From positions 1,426,001 to 1,490,000 of the forward strand of contig NZ_CP020105.1 in NCBI RefSeq assembly GCF_002067135.1: a stretch of DNA of 64,000 nt. The letters run 5' to 3'. This DNA comes from Spirosoma rigui (GTDB lineage: Bacteria; Bacteroidota; Bacteroidia; Cytophagales; Spirosomataceae). Positions within the stretch are counted from its first letter, which is position 1. Each line of letters begins with the position of its first letter. Position numbers and translations under genes: made by a program. This document shows positions 1 through 8,032 of this stretch, in pieces. The notes under the pieces are model-generated. The model had not been told where the DNA came from and did no database searches. It was given only the letters and a program-made list of their open reading frames with translations.

Positions 1-2
1 AG

Positions 3-614
3 GTTTCTCGCGGGAAGAAAAAAGCTATTTGGAAAGAAATATCTGAGTTTTTTTATAGCAAGTTAAATCGTCCAGAGCGTATTCTTGATTCTGCTGGTGG
101 AATGTGTGAATTTATTAACGCTGTGCCTGCAAGTGAGAAATGGGTAATTGACATTTCACATACAGTGCATGATTTTGCCGCTTCAGATGTAAAAATAGTT
201 GTAGGAGACTCATTGAAAGTTGAACTTCCCTTAAATTACTTCGATGCAGTATTTATTTCTAATTTTCTTGAACATTTGCACAGTCAGGAAGAGGTGGCTG
301 ATTTTTTGGAACGAACCTATGCTGTACTGAGGCCTGGAGGTAAAATCGCTATTATCGGTCCAAATTTTAAATATGCATTTCGTGAATATTTTGATTTTGC
401 CGACCATACAGTTGTGTTGTCTGAATTAGGTGTTGAGGAGCATTTATACGGAGCTGGATTCACAATTCAGCAAAGTTATCCTCGTTTCCTGCCTTTGTCG
501 TTTAGAGGTGGACTACCAGTACATAGAATTTTAGTTCGCCTATATCTTAACTTACCTATTGTTTGGTTTTTATTTGGTAAACAATTTTTAATTATCGCTG
601 AAAAACCTGAATGA
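3..614 (+). CDS. Class I SAM-dependent methyltransferase, 5'-truncated by window edge
   Basis: The frame is open from the first bases, so the true start lies upstream; the first internal ATG (102) falls inside the nucleotide-binding motif and is not the start. Visible parts are motif I (RILDSAGGMCEF, a variant of the usual DxGxGxG), an acidic-loop region (VVGDSLKVELP), the post-motif FDAVFISNFLEHL and the LRPGGKIAIIGP strand, which is the methyltransferase type 11 layout. Its place ahead of a flippase and glycosyltransferases suggests it modifies a sugar or polysaccharide, but the acceptor cannot be read from the sequence. The glycine-rich loop is atypical (SAGGM) yet the rest of the fold is intact. 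Confidence 0.8.
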   Translation, partial: VSRGKKKAIWKEISEFFYSKLNRPERILDSAGGMCEFINAVPASEKWVIDISHTVHDFAASDVKIVVGDSLKVELPLNYFDAVFISNFLEHLHSQEEVADFLERTYAVLRPGGKIAIIGPNFKYAFREYFDFADHTVVLSELGVEEHLYGAGFTIQQSYPRFLPLSFRGGLPVHRILVRLYLNLPIVWFLFGKQFLIIAEKPE

Positions 615-673
615 CACTTTAAGTCTATTCGAGTCAGCATACAAAATTTAGATCATGGGAGTGATTGTGTAGG

Positions 674-1999
674 ATGGTAGAACGAATAAAGGATAAGTAC
701 CGGATTGTTGTGCATGATATGCTAGGGAAAGATCGTAGGTTTTACACGAACTTACTTGCGTTAGGTCTTGTGCAGGCTACTAATTTTATCATACCCTTGA
801 TCACACTACCTTATCTGGTACGTACAATCGGTATTGAAAAGTTTGGAGCTGTATCATATGCATTAACCATAATGGCATATATTGCTATTCTGATTGATTA
901 CGGTTTTATGATGTCAGCTACTCGTCAAGTTGCTATATACCGTACTGATTTGGTGAAGTTATCCGCACTATTCTCAACAGTGACTATTGCTAGAATGATT
1001 CTCTTCTTTATTGGCGCTTTATGCTTGTTTTTCCTTACTCAATTCGTACCACGGTTTAGCGGAAGCAAATCGCTCTATTTATATGGGATAGTATTTCCAT
1101 TAGGTATTGCCTTAATGCCAACTTGGTTATATCAAGGACTAGAGCAGATGCGACAAATCACTTATTTAAATATAGTAGCAAAACTGATCACTATTGTACT
1201 ATTATTTAGTGTAGTAAATAGTCCAAATGACTATAAATATATATTGGGAATTTATGGTATTGCAAATGTTGTCTCAGGCGTTTATGGGTTGATTATGGCC
1301 GTACGTCGATATAAATTGACCTTCGATATTCCAAAATCACATGAGATCATTGGACAATACAAAATAGGATTTAACCTATTTCTAACAAGTGTAACGGTGG
1401 CTCTCGTAAATAATGTAAATTTATTGATTTTAGCAGGCTACGTTGATAACCATTCTTTAGGAAATTATGGGTTGGCAGAAAAAATTATTTTTGCTGTCTG
1501 GCAAGTGCTAGCCGTATTCTCAACAGCAATATATCCCGTGCTTTGTCGATTGGCTCAAGAGTCGCATGAGCTACTACGTCGGTTTCTTATACGTACTTTC
1601 GTACCTTTTTGTGGATGTGTATTAGCTGGATGTATTGGGATCTGCTTTTTTGCAGAAGAAATTATATATTTGATTGCAAAAACGTCAAATTTAGAGGCTG
1701 TAAATATCTTGAGAATAATGATTTTCGTGCCGTTTATTGTTTGCCTGAACATACCTACTTATCAAACTCAGTTGGCAAATTCTATAACACAGGAAAATAC
1801 AAGAATCTATGGCTATGCGGCTGTTTTGAATGTTATACTTTGTGTTACGCTTGTATCAATATGGGGAACTGTAGGTGCTGCTATCACTATGCTCATTACT
1901 CAATTCATAATTACTGGATCTCTCTATTTTGTTACTGAAGTTAAATTTCCACAATATTCTTTGTTGAGATTTCATACTTCAAGAGAAATTAACGTGTAG
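674..1999 (+). CDS. Wzx-like polysaccharide flippase (MATE/MVF superfamily)
   Basis: A 441-residue, strongly hydrophobic protein with about twelve predicted membrane segments and the N-terminal pattern of the polysaccharide biosynthesis family: TNFIIPLITLPYLVRTIG followed by FGAVSYALTIMAYIAILIDYGF. Wzx proteins flip undecaprenyl-linked repeat units across the inner membrane, and the surrounding glycosyltransferases and WcaJ-like gene fit that role. The ATG at 674 is preferred over the TTG at 665. The gene is AT-rich like its neighbours in the first 6 kb. The substrate is unknown. Confidence 0.88.
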   Translation: MVERIKDKYRIVVHDMLGKDRRFYTNLLALGLVQATNFIIPLITLPYLVRTIGIEKFGAVSYALTIMAYIAILIDYGFMMSATRQVAIYRTDLVKLSALFSTVTIARMILFFIGALCLFFLTQFVPRFSGSKSLYLYGIVFPLGIALMPTWLYQGLEQMRQITYLNIVAKLITIVLLFSVVNSPNDYKYILGIYGIANVVSGVYGLIMAVRRYKLTFDIPKSHEIIGQYKIGFNLFLTSVTVALVNNVNLLILAGYVDNHSLGNYGLAEKIIFAVWQVLAVFSTAIYPVLCRLAQESHELLRRFLIRTFVPFCGCVLAGCIGICFFAEEIIYLIAKTSNLEAVNILRIMIFVPFIVCLNIPTYQTQLANSITQENTRIYGYAAVLNVILCVTLVSIWGTVGAAITMLITQFIITGSLYFVTEVKFPQYSLLRFHTSREINV

Positions 2000-2010
2000 C
2001 TTCATTTATT

Positions 2011-2925
2011 ATGATATTGCCTTTCCAGTTTGATGAAAGAATTATGGAACCTATCAGAAAAAGCTATAAATTTTCAATTGCCGGCATGGTTACGCTGTAT
2101 AATTCAGAGCGTGACATATTGGATAATATTTCTACATATCATGCTCAGGTTGACAAGCTATACTTGGTCGATAATTCGGAAGTGATTGACGAAATATTAG
2201 TAAATGCTCTTCGAGAACGGTTTAATAAAGTTGTTTATATACATAATAAAGGTAATCGCGGTATTGCCTATGCGTTAAATGTAGCTGCTAGCAGGGCGGT
2301 GAACGATGGGTTTGACTATTTACTCTTAATGGATGATGATTCAAAGGCTACGCCTGATATGATCAACACCATGACAGATTACATTGTTGCCAATCCTAAG
2401 TTACAGGTAGGTATCATTGCTGCTCAATCAGACCCTAACCTATTTAGCAATCAAGCAGAAGTCACTTGGTACACAATAACTTCTGGAAGTCTGTTAAGTA
2501 TTAATGCCTTTAAACAGTGTGGACCATTTTTGGAGGAATTATTCATTGATGCTGTTGACCATGAATATTGTTTCCGCTTGATTGAAGCAGGGTATAAGAT
2601 TGTGAATCTAAACTATCTTCACTTGTCGCACAGTATTGGCGAATTAAAGTATTTATCAATATTCAAGAAAAATGTATACAAGTGGGCTTCGCATACACCT
2701 GTAAGAAATTATTATATGTTGCGTAATTTTTTGTACGTAATAAAAAAATATAACAAGCTCATTCCGTTTCGCACAAAAGCATTGCTTTTCTATGGTTTAA
2801 CGAAAGTTTGTCTTATAAATTCTATGCTTGAAAAAGATACATTACTACGAATACGTTACATGACTAAAGCCATATCGGATTTCAGGCATCATAAACTCGG
2901 CAAGCTAGATAATATACTTGATTAA
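2011..2925 (+). CDS. Family 2 glycosyltransferase (rhamnosyltransferase-like)
   Basis: About 304 residues with a GT-A fold: a VTLYNSE strand near residue 28, VDNSEVID, the nucleotide-sugar/metal motif LLMDDDS near residue 110, and the downstream acceptor-side motif FIDAVDHEYCFRL. This is the COG1216 pattern seen in rhamnosyl- and related transferases of O-antigen loci. It starts 11 bp after the flippase and is probably co-transcribed. An internal ATG at 2044 is an alternative start. The gene at 5175 is a clear paralogue sharing VDNSEVID, MDDDS, ITSGS and VDHEYCFRL. Donor and acceptor sugars are not known. Confidence 0.87.
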   Translation: MILPFQFDERIMEPIRKSYKFSIAGMVTLYNSERDILDNISTYHAQVDKLYLVDNSEVIDEILVNALRERFNKVVYIHNKGNRGIAYALNVAASRAVNDGFDYLLLMDDDSKATPDMINTMTDYIVANPKLQVGIIAAQSDPNLFSNQAEVTWYTITSGSLLSINAFKQCGPFLEELFIDAVDHEYCFRLIEAGYKIVNLNYLHLSHSIGELKYLSIFKKNVYKWASHTPVRNYYMLRNFLYVIKKYNKLIPFRTKALLFYGLTKVCLINSMLEKDTLLRIRYMTKAISDFRHHKLGKLDNILD

Positions 2926-4246
2926 TATAATTCGGCCCAAAAAAATACTTTTTATTTTAGCCCTATACATTGTGTAGCATCACCGGGTTAATCGATTTAC
3001 CATTGGATAAATCAATTATGAGTGTGAGAAATAAATAGTGTAGTGATTTATGCCGTCTGAGTATGTTGGTTATGAAAGAGCAGGCAGTATTTTCTCGAAT
3101 CTTTCGCCAAGGGATCTACTTCACGCTTTAATATATTCTACTAGATTAATGCTGAGTTTGACAAGCATATGCTAGTTATTAGATTAGCACGCAGCTTTAA
3201 GAGTTCTGAATAATTGAGCTAATTTTGCAGAAAGAGATATTATACTTTATGGTAAACTCTATGTGGCGGAATTATAGTCTAGTATTTTATAGATAGATAT
3301 GCATAGATGAGTGAGAAGATCAATGCGTAGTTACCTTGTGCAAGGTCAGGATTGGTCTGTAAAAAAGCTTGTATATAGTTTATATTGCTATGAAGCTTAT
3401 GATCTGCTGCGAATCAATGCTGTTGGGCTGAGGTCATAGAACAGCCGACACTTGAGTAACGATTCGATTTTGCGCTCTAGGTATCGGATTAGAAGCAATC
3501 ATCGTCTGTTATCATAGTTATATGGTCATACGAGCAGTGCGAACGTCGAAAGGGAGGGTATTCTTTAGACATATAGTGATATAGCGTTGATTATGCAAGC
3601 TATATTCCTATACATAATGGTAGCGAATCAATGTTAAAAGCGTTAGAATTGTGAGTAAGTTCGATACTTCACCTATCCATCCATAACTGACAACTGATAG
3701 CTATGCTACCTATTATCACTGTTTTCAACCGGATTCAAGTCCCGAATCTGATTAATACCCAACAAAAGCTGTTCTTGTTCACTGGACCATCGGTCCTACG
3801 ATGGTAAGCAATTTGTTATCGTAAGTATAAACGTGCGTCTTGATTGTACTGCTTTGTGTACAGAGGATAAATGCAATTTATTCTTTTAAGTGGCTAGTTG
3901 CTAGGATGATAGCTTGAAAGGCATACATTTATCTGTTCTGTTTTATGCATAGTTTTATTGCCGTCATCTAAATCGGCGCAATAAAAGGCTTTCCTTCTTG
4001 CCCTATGGGGTTGTTAAGGTTTCCCTCTACTATCCCAGTAAATTTGCTTTCACACCTGTGACAAGCTAAACTGAGTCTGACTGTAATTTTTTTGCAACAG
4101 ATACATACTGAGAATTACACACCACCAATAAAAATTAGGCTAGTGTTTTCAGTAACGCTATCTGTCCACATGAATATATTACAAATAAGAAAATAAAAAA
4201 TAACGAGTTTTCTGGGGAAAAGTGGTGTTTCTGAACTTATCAGCTA
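2926..4246. other. AT-rich stretch of 1.3 kb without a recognisable gene
   Basis: All six frames are broken by frequent stops and there is no tRNA-like or obvious hairpin-terminator structure. The stretch separates two paralogous-type glycosyltransferase blocks in the polysaccharide locus. One short frame near 3613-3645 reads HNGSESMLKAL, faintly like the DNGSEF motif of IS3-type transposases, but this is too short to support a call. It may be a decayed gene or mobile element, or a long untranslated region. Confidence 0.5.
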
Positions 4247-5095
4247 ATGATTGAGCATAGATTATTTCCATCAGATAATAGATTAATGCAAACAGATACT
4301 TATGGGCCTGTAGTCCAGCCGCTTATATCTATTATTATTACGATTCTGAACGGAGAGAAAAGCATCACTAACTGCTTACGTAGTATTGTTGAGCAAAACT
4401 TCGTGGATTACGAACTGGTTGTAGTTGATGGAGGAAGTATAGATCGCACACTTTCAATTATTAATGAAAGCCACATTACTAATAAAACTGTCCGAGTATC
4501 GCCTGGTATAGGATTATACGCTGGTTTAAATGCTGGTATAGGTTTGGCAAAAGGGCATTGGCTTTATTTCATGGGATGTGATGATGAGCTATATGATTCA
4601 AATACATTACAGAAAGTAGCTGATGCTATTAAATCAAAACAAAAGGACGTTGAGGTGATCGCTGGAAATGTTCAGTATTTGCGCGAGGGATTTGTATTTC
4701 GACCAAAATTAGGATCTCCTTATTTGCTCCATTACAAGGTTCACCACCAGGGAATGTTTTACCAACGTTCTGTTTTTGAAGAGCTTATGTATGATGAAGA
4801 TTTGTCTGTTTCATCAGATTACAAATTAAATCTAAAACTGGCATTGAAAAAGACCCCTCATCAATACATAGATGCTATCATATGCAATTTCGGAGAGGAT
4901 GGTATAAGCAATACACAGATCAAAAGAAGTTCCAGAGAAATACATGACATTCATGGTAAACTTTTTACTGGCTTAGCCCGACCTTGGGTCGTTAATTATT
5001 TTAAGTTTCAGCGATTAATACTGCTAACTCGACGCCGACTAAATCTAGTGAACTTAAAGTCACGCATGAAACGCTTCATGGGTGGTAAAACTTGA
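4247..5095 (+). CDS. Family 2 glycosyltransferase (WcaA-like)
   Basis: About 282 residues. The N-terminal GT-A domain is clear: PLISIIITILNGEKSI, YELVVVDGGSIDRT and the MGCDDELYD motif standing for the usual DxD around residue 110. The C-terminal part holds HHQGMFYQRSVF, typical of small transferases of the wcaA/COG0463 type. ATG 4247 begins the open frame; ATG 4286, closer to the conserved core, is also possible. It lies alone after the gene-poor stretch and 79 bp before the next glycosyltransferase. The transferred sugar is unknown. Confidence 0.85.
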   Translation: MIEHRLFPSDNRLMQTDTYGPVVQPLISIIITILNGEKSITNCLRSIVEQNFVDYELVVVDGGSIDRTLSIINESHITNKTVRVSPGIGLYAGLNAGIGLAKGHWLYFMGCDDELYDSNTLQKVADAIKSKQKDVEVIAGNVQYLREGFVFRPKLGSPYLLHYKVHHQGMFYQRSVFEELMYDEDLSVSSDYKLNLKLALKKTPHQYIDAIICNFGEDGISNTQIKRSSREIHDIHGKLFTGLARPWVVNYFKFQRLILLTRRRLNLVNLKSRMKRFMGGKT

Positions 5096-5174
5096 TTTAT
5101 AATTCTTTGATTGATCAAAAAAGATTTCGTAACGCTAGCAGTCGTTATGTTCTTGGGATACTTACGTTAACTCG

Positions 5175-6047
5175 ATGCAATCTGAACTGACAAATAAAAC
5201 AAAGGTGTGTGCTGTAGTTGTGTTGTACAACTCTGAAAAGCAGATTTTGAACAATATCGATAGTTATGTCAGTCAAGTGGACAAGGTTTATGCAATTGAT
5301 AATTCAGAAGTTATAGATAGCAACCTGATTTCGTCTATTACGTTGAAACCAGGTATCGAATACCACTGGATGCAAGGCAATAAGGGCATAGCTGCAGCTT
5401 TAAACAAAGCCGCTCAACTTGCCTTAGATATGGGATATGATTATCTCCTAATGATGGATGATGACTCCCTAGCTCCGCCTGAACTTGTTAGTTCACTCCA
5501 CAATATTATTGACAGTGATCCTACTATTGGTATTGTTGCTTCACAGTCTGATCCAAGCGTACAGCGTAATGACGTTCAACAAGTATTAACAGCCATCACT
5601 TCAGGAAGTATACTGAGCCTAAGTGCTTACCAGAACGTAGGACCTTTTTTGGATGACTTATTCATCGATTGGGTTGATCATGAGTACTGTTTCCGTCTTT
5701 CTCGTCATGGATACCGTGTCATAATGGCTAACCGGATTGTACTCAGCCACCGATTGGGCCTGTTCAAGACTAAGCGCATACTAGGTATAGTTCCTATCCG
5801 ATTCCGCTCTCACAATCCAACTCGGTTGTACTATAAGTTCAGAAACAGTATATACGTTATCCACCTTTACAAAAAGCAACTGCCAATTCCGTTTGTCCTG
5901 TCTGTATGTTATGAATTGGCTGTAGATATTGCGAAGGTTACTTTTGTCGAAGACAAGAAGCGAGTCTATCGGCAGGCAATACAAAAAGCTATCAAAGACC
6001 TTCTAAAGAAAAAGTTTGGTAAGCTGGAAAGTAAATTTGGCATATAA
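5175..6047 (+). CDS. Family 2 glycosyltransferase, paralogue of the gene at 2011
   Basis: A 290-residue GT-A transferase with AVVVLYNSEKQIL, IDNSEVID, LMMDDDS and FIDWVDHEYCFRL. Alignment by eye with the gene at 2011 shows the same motif order and spacing along the whole length, so the two probably arose by duplication and divergence. The last residues (KKFGKLESKFG) are basic. Typical of rhamnosyltransferase-like COG1216 enzymes in capsule and O-antigen loci. The following 116 bp contain the promoter candidate of the first fibre gene. Confidence 0.87.
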   Translation: MQSELTNKTKVCAVVVLYNSEKQILNNIDSYVSQVDKVYAIDNSEVIDSNLISSITLKPGIEYHWMQGNKGIAAALNKAAQLALDMGYDYLLMMDDDSLAPPELVSSLHNIIDSDPTIGIVASQSDPSVQRNDVQQVLTAITSGSILSLSAYQNVGPFLDDLFIDWVDHEYCFRLSRHGYRVIMANRIVLSHRLGLFKTKRILGIVPIRFRSHNPTRLYYKFRNSIYVIHLYKKQLPIPFVLSVCYELAVDIAKVTFVEDKKRVYRQAIQKAIKDLLKKKFGKLESKFGI

Positions 6048-6118
6048 ATTGCTGTTATGTTGTTTAGTTTTTTCACAAAATTTTAACTTATAACGAGTTT
6101 TACATACCATAACACTTA

Positions 6119-6126
6119 TATATTTG
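6119..6126 (+). promoter_or_regulatory. Candidate -7 element TATATTTG of first fibre gene
   Basis: Matches the Bacteroidota -7 consensus TAnnTTTG and lies 37 bp before the start codon at 6164. No convincing -33 TTTG is visible. The same octamer lies at a similar distance before the paralogue at 9971. Confidence 0.42.
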
Positions 6127-6163
6127 TATAAATCATTGCGTCTTTATCTAAAAAGTATAAGAA

Positions 6164-7891
6164 ATGAAGAAGTGTATACGGTCATTTTACATAGTTGCTA
6201 TTAGTATAGTATGCACACGGTTGGCGGTGGCACAAGTAACATCAAACAACCTAGTCGTTACAGATCCGACATCGACAACCTCGGGCGGATCGGACAATAC
6301 ATTGATTGGCGTGGGCGCGGGTAACCGAAACATGTCCGGTAGCGGTAACCTGTTACTGGGACGGGGCGCCGGCGTTCAAAACATGGCTGGTACGCAAAAT
6401 TCGTTTGTGGGCGCGCTGAGCGGACGGCAAAATTCGTCGGGTAGTTACAACAGTTTCTTCGGGTATGAAGCCGGTAGTAGCAATAATACAGGTAGTAATA
6501 ACTCGTTTTTAGGGAACGGGGCAGGTTATAGTAACGTCGATGGGTACAATAATCTGTTTGGTGGCTATCGATCCGGGTATTTTAACGGTTCAGGTCATCA
6601 TAACGTATTTATGGGAGCTGGCGCTGGATACGCTAATACGTCTGGATCTGACAATACATTTGTTGGAGCCGATGCCGGGGGCGTTAATACAACAGCCGCA
6701 GGTAATGTGTTTATTGGTTCTCTGTCAGGTGCTTCGGCGTCATCGGGTTCTCAAAATACGTTTGTTGGTGCACAGACCGGCCAGAATACGACAACGGCTT
6801 CGGCTAATACATTTGTTGGCTACAAGGCCGGTGAGCAGAACACCACCGGCCAGTTCAACAGCTTTATCGGCGTGCAGGCCGGCCAAAGTAATACGACCGG
6901 CTCGTCAAACTATTTCTTCGGAACCAACTCGGGCGTCAACAACACCAGCGGTTCGGGCAACTACTTTCTGGGCGACAACGCCGGCCAGTTCAACACCAGC
7001 GGGGGCTTCAACATCTACATCGGTGCCAACTCAGGCAATGGCCCTTCCGTCAATGGCAACAACAACATGGCCCTGGGCTTCGAGGCCGGACGCGGTAACG
7101 CCGGCGGCTTCAACAACACCTTCGTGGGCTTCCGGGCCGATGCGGGCGGAACGGGCCTGACCAACGCCACGGCCATCGGCAACAACGCCCGCGTCAACGT
7201 GAGCAACGCCCTGGTGCTGGGCAGCGGTGCCAATGTAGGGGTGGGCACCTCCTCGCCCACGGCTCGGTTGCACGTGGCCAGCGGCACGGCCAACCAGTCG
7301 GGTCTTCGCCTGGAGAACCTCACCAGCGGCTCGCCGGCGAGTGTGACCAACCAGACCAAGTTTCTCACCGTCGACGGGGCGGGCAACGTGGTGCTGGGCA
7401 GCAGCACGGGCTCGGCCCGTGTGGGTGCTGATGAGCAGTGGAGTCTGGAGGGGGGCCAGTTGCGCAACCGCAACGGGGGTGGGGTAGTGATCGGCTCGGG
7501 CATCGCCCAGTTGCCGGCGGGTTACGGTCTGTACGTAGCGGAGGGAATTCTGACCGAACGCCTGAAGGTGGCCGTCAAGACGAGCGCTGCGTGGAGCGAC
7601 CGGGTGTTCGAGCCTGGCTACCGGCTTCGTGGTCTGGGTGAGGTGGAGCGTTACGTGTCGGCTCATCATCATCTGCCCGGCATACCTTCAGCGGCCGAGG
7701 TGGTCGCCGAGGGGGTCGACGTGGGTCAGCTGCAGTCAAAGCTGCTGGAAAAGGTCGAAGAACTAACCTTATATGTTATTCAGCTCAAGAAGGATAATGA
7801 AGCTTTACAAAGCCAGAATAAAAAACTGGCCGTAGCCCAGACAGCTATCAATAGAAAAATCATTAAAATTCAGTCCAAGCAAAGAAAGTAA
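6164..7891 (+). CDS. Secreted repeat (fibre/adhesin-like) protein, copy 1
   Basis: 575 residues. A signal peptide (about residues 1-23, ending RLAVAQ) precedes 14 head-to-tail 17-residue repeats of the type N-[ST]-F-[VIF]-G-x-x-[AS]-G-x-x-N-x-[ST]-G-x-x (residues 45-282). Next come a glycine/asparagine-rich region, an ARLHVASG strand, and a C-terminal segment YVSAHHHLPGIPSAAEV followed by a coiled coil (LLEKVEELTLYVIQLKK) and a basic tail. This is the architecture of Bacteroidota 'tail fiber domain' or TMF-type surface proteins; the repeats resemble beta-roll repeats of YadA-like heads. Residues 211-533 are nearly identical to the protein at 9971. Function is inferred as a surface fibre or adhesin; no enzymatic motif is visible. 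Confidence 0.8.
   Translation: MKKCIRSFYIVAISIVCTRLAVAQVTSNNLVVTDPTSTTSGGSDNTLIGVGAGNRNMSGSGNLLLGRGAGVQNMAGTQNSFVGALSGRQNSSGSYNSFFGYEAGSSNNTGSNNSFLGNGAGYSNVDGYNNLFGGYRSGYFNGSGHHNVFMGAGAGYANTSGSDNTFVGADAGGVNTTAAGNVFIGSLSGASASSGSQNTFVGAQTGQNTTTASANTFVGYKAGEQNTTGQFNSFIGVQAGQSNTTGSSNYFFGTNSGVNNTSGSGNYFLGDNAGQFNTSGGFNIYIGANSGNGPSVNGNNNMALGFEAGRGNAGGFNNTFVGFRADAGGTGLTNATAIGNNARVNVSNALVLGSGANVGVGTSSPTARLHVASGTANQSGLRLENLTSGSPASVTNQTKFLTVDGAGNVVLGSSTGSARVGADEQWSLEGGQLRNRNGGGVVIGSGIAQLPAGYGLYVAEGILTERLKVAVKTSAAWSDRVFEPGYRLRGLGEVERYVSAHHHLPGIPSAAEVVAEGVDVGQLQSKLLEKVEELTLYVIQLKKDNEALQSQNKKLAVAQTAINRKIIKIQSKQRK
6296..7009 (+). repeat. 51-bp coding repeat array, 14 units
   Basis: Fourteen consecutive in-frame units of exactly 17 codons, beginning with the Asn codon of NTLIGVGAG and ending just before NIYIGANSG. 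The first ten units are AT-richer and divergent; units 11-14 are GC-rich and shared with the paralogue. Confidence 0.88.
6794..7762 (+). repeat. 969-bp near-identical cassette, copy 1
   Basis: Matches 10781-11749 at a constant offset of 3987 bp, with about 16 mismatches counted by eye and one run of roughly 480 bp without a mismatch (6905 to about 7385). The encoded proteins differ only at QS versus LN. Both edges fall inside coding sequence. Confidence 0.93.
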
Positions 7892-7941
7892 CCGAGGACC
7901 TGCTATTTTCTTCAGGACATGTGAGTGCGTTTTGATTAAAA

Positions 7942-8013
7942 AAATACGATACCGGGAATGCAAAAGAGCTTAACAGGGATGTTAAGCTCTTTTGCATTCC
8001 CGGTATCGTATTT
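7942..8013. terminator. Perfect 33-bp inverted repeat between convergent genes
   Basis: Arms 7942-7974 and 7981-8013 are perfectly complementary with a 6-base loop. It lies between the stop of the fibre gene (+) and the stop of the beta-helix gene (-), and each arm carries A/T-rich outer ends, so it can act as a bidirectional terminator. Confidence 0.8.
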
Positions 8014-8032
8014 GCCCACAACATTGTAATAC

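Noticed and set aside
3613..3645. HNGSESMLKAL frame resembling a transposase DNGSEF motif
   Set aside because: Only eleven residues, bounded by stops, and no other transposase motif or terminal inverted repeat could be found in the surrounding stretch.
6296..7009. Regularly spaced repeats that could be mistaken for a CRISPR array
   Set aside because: The repeats are in-frame 17-codon units of a coding sequence with no constant direct repeat and no unrelated spacers.
7031..7672. 213-codon open frame on the minus strand inside the fibre gene, with a second at 11018-11659
   Set aside because: It lies in the GC-rich cassette, where codon bias keeps the opposite strand open. The predicted protein is low-complexity and Arg/Ala-rich with no domain, and it exists twice only because the cassette does.
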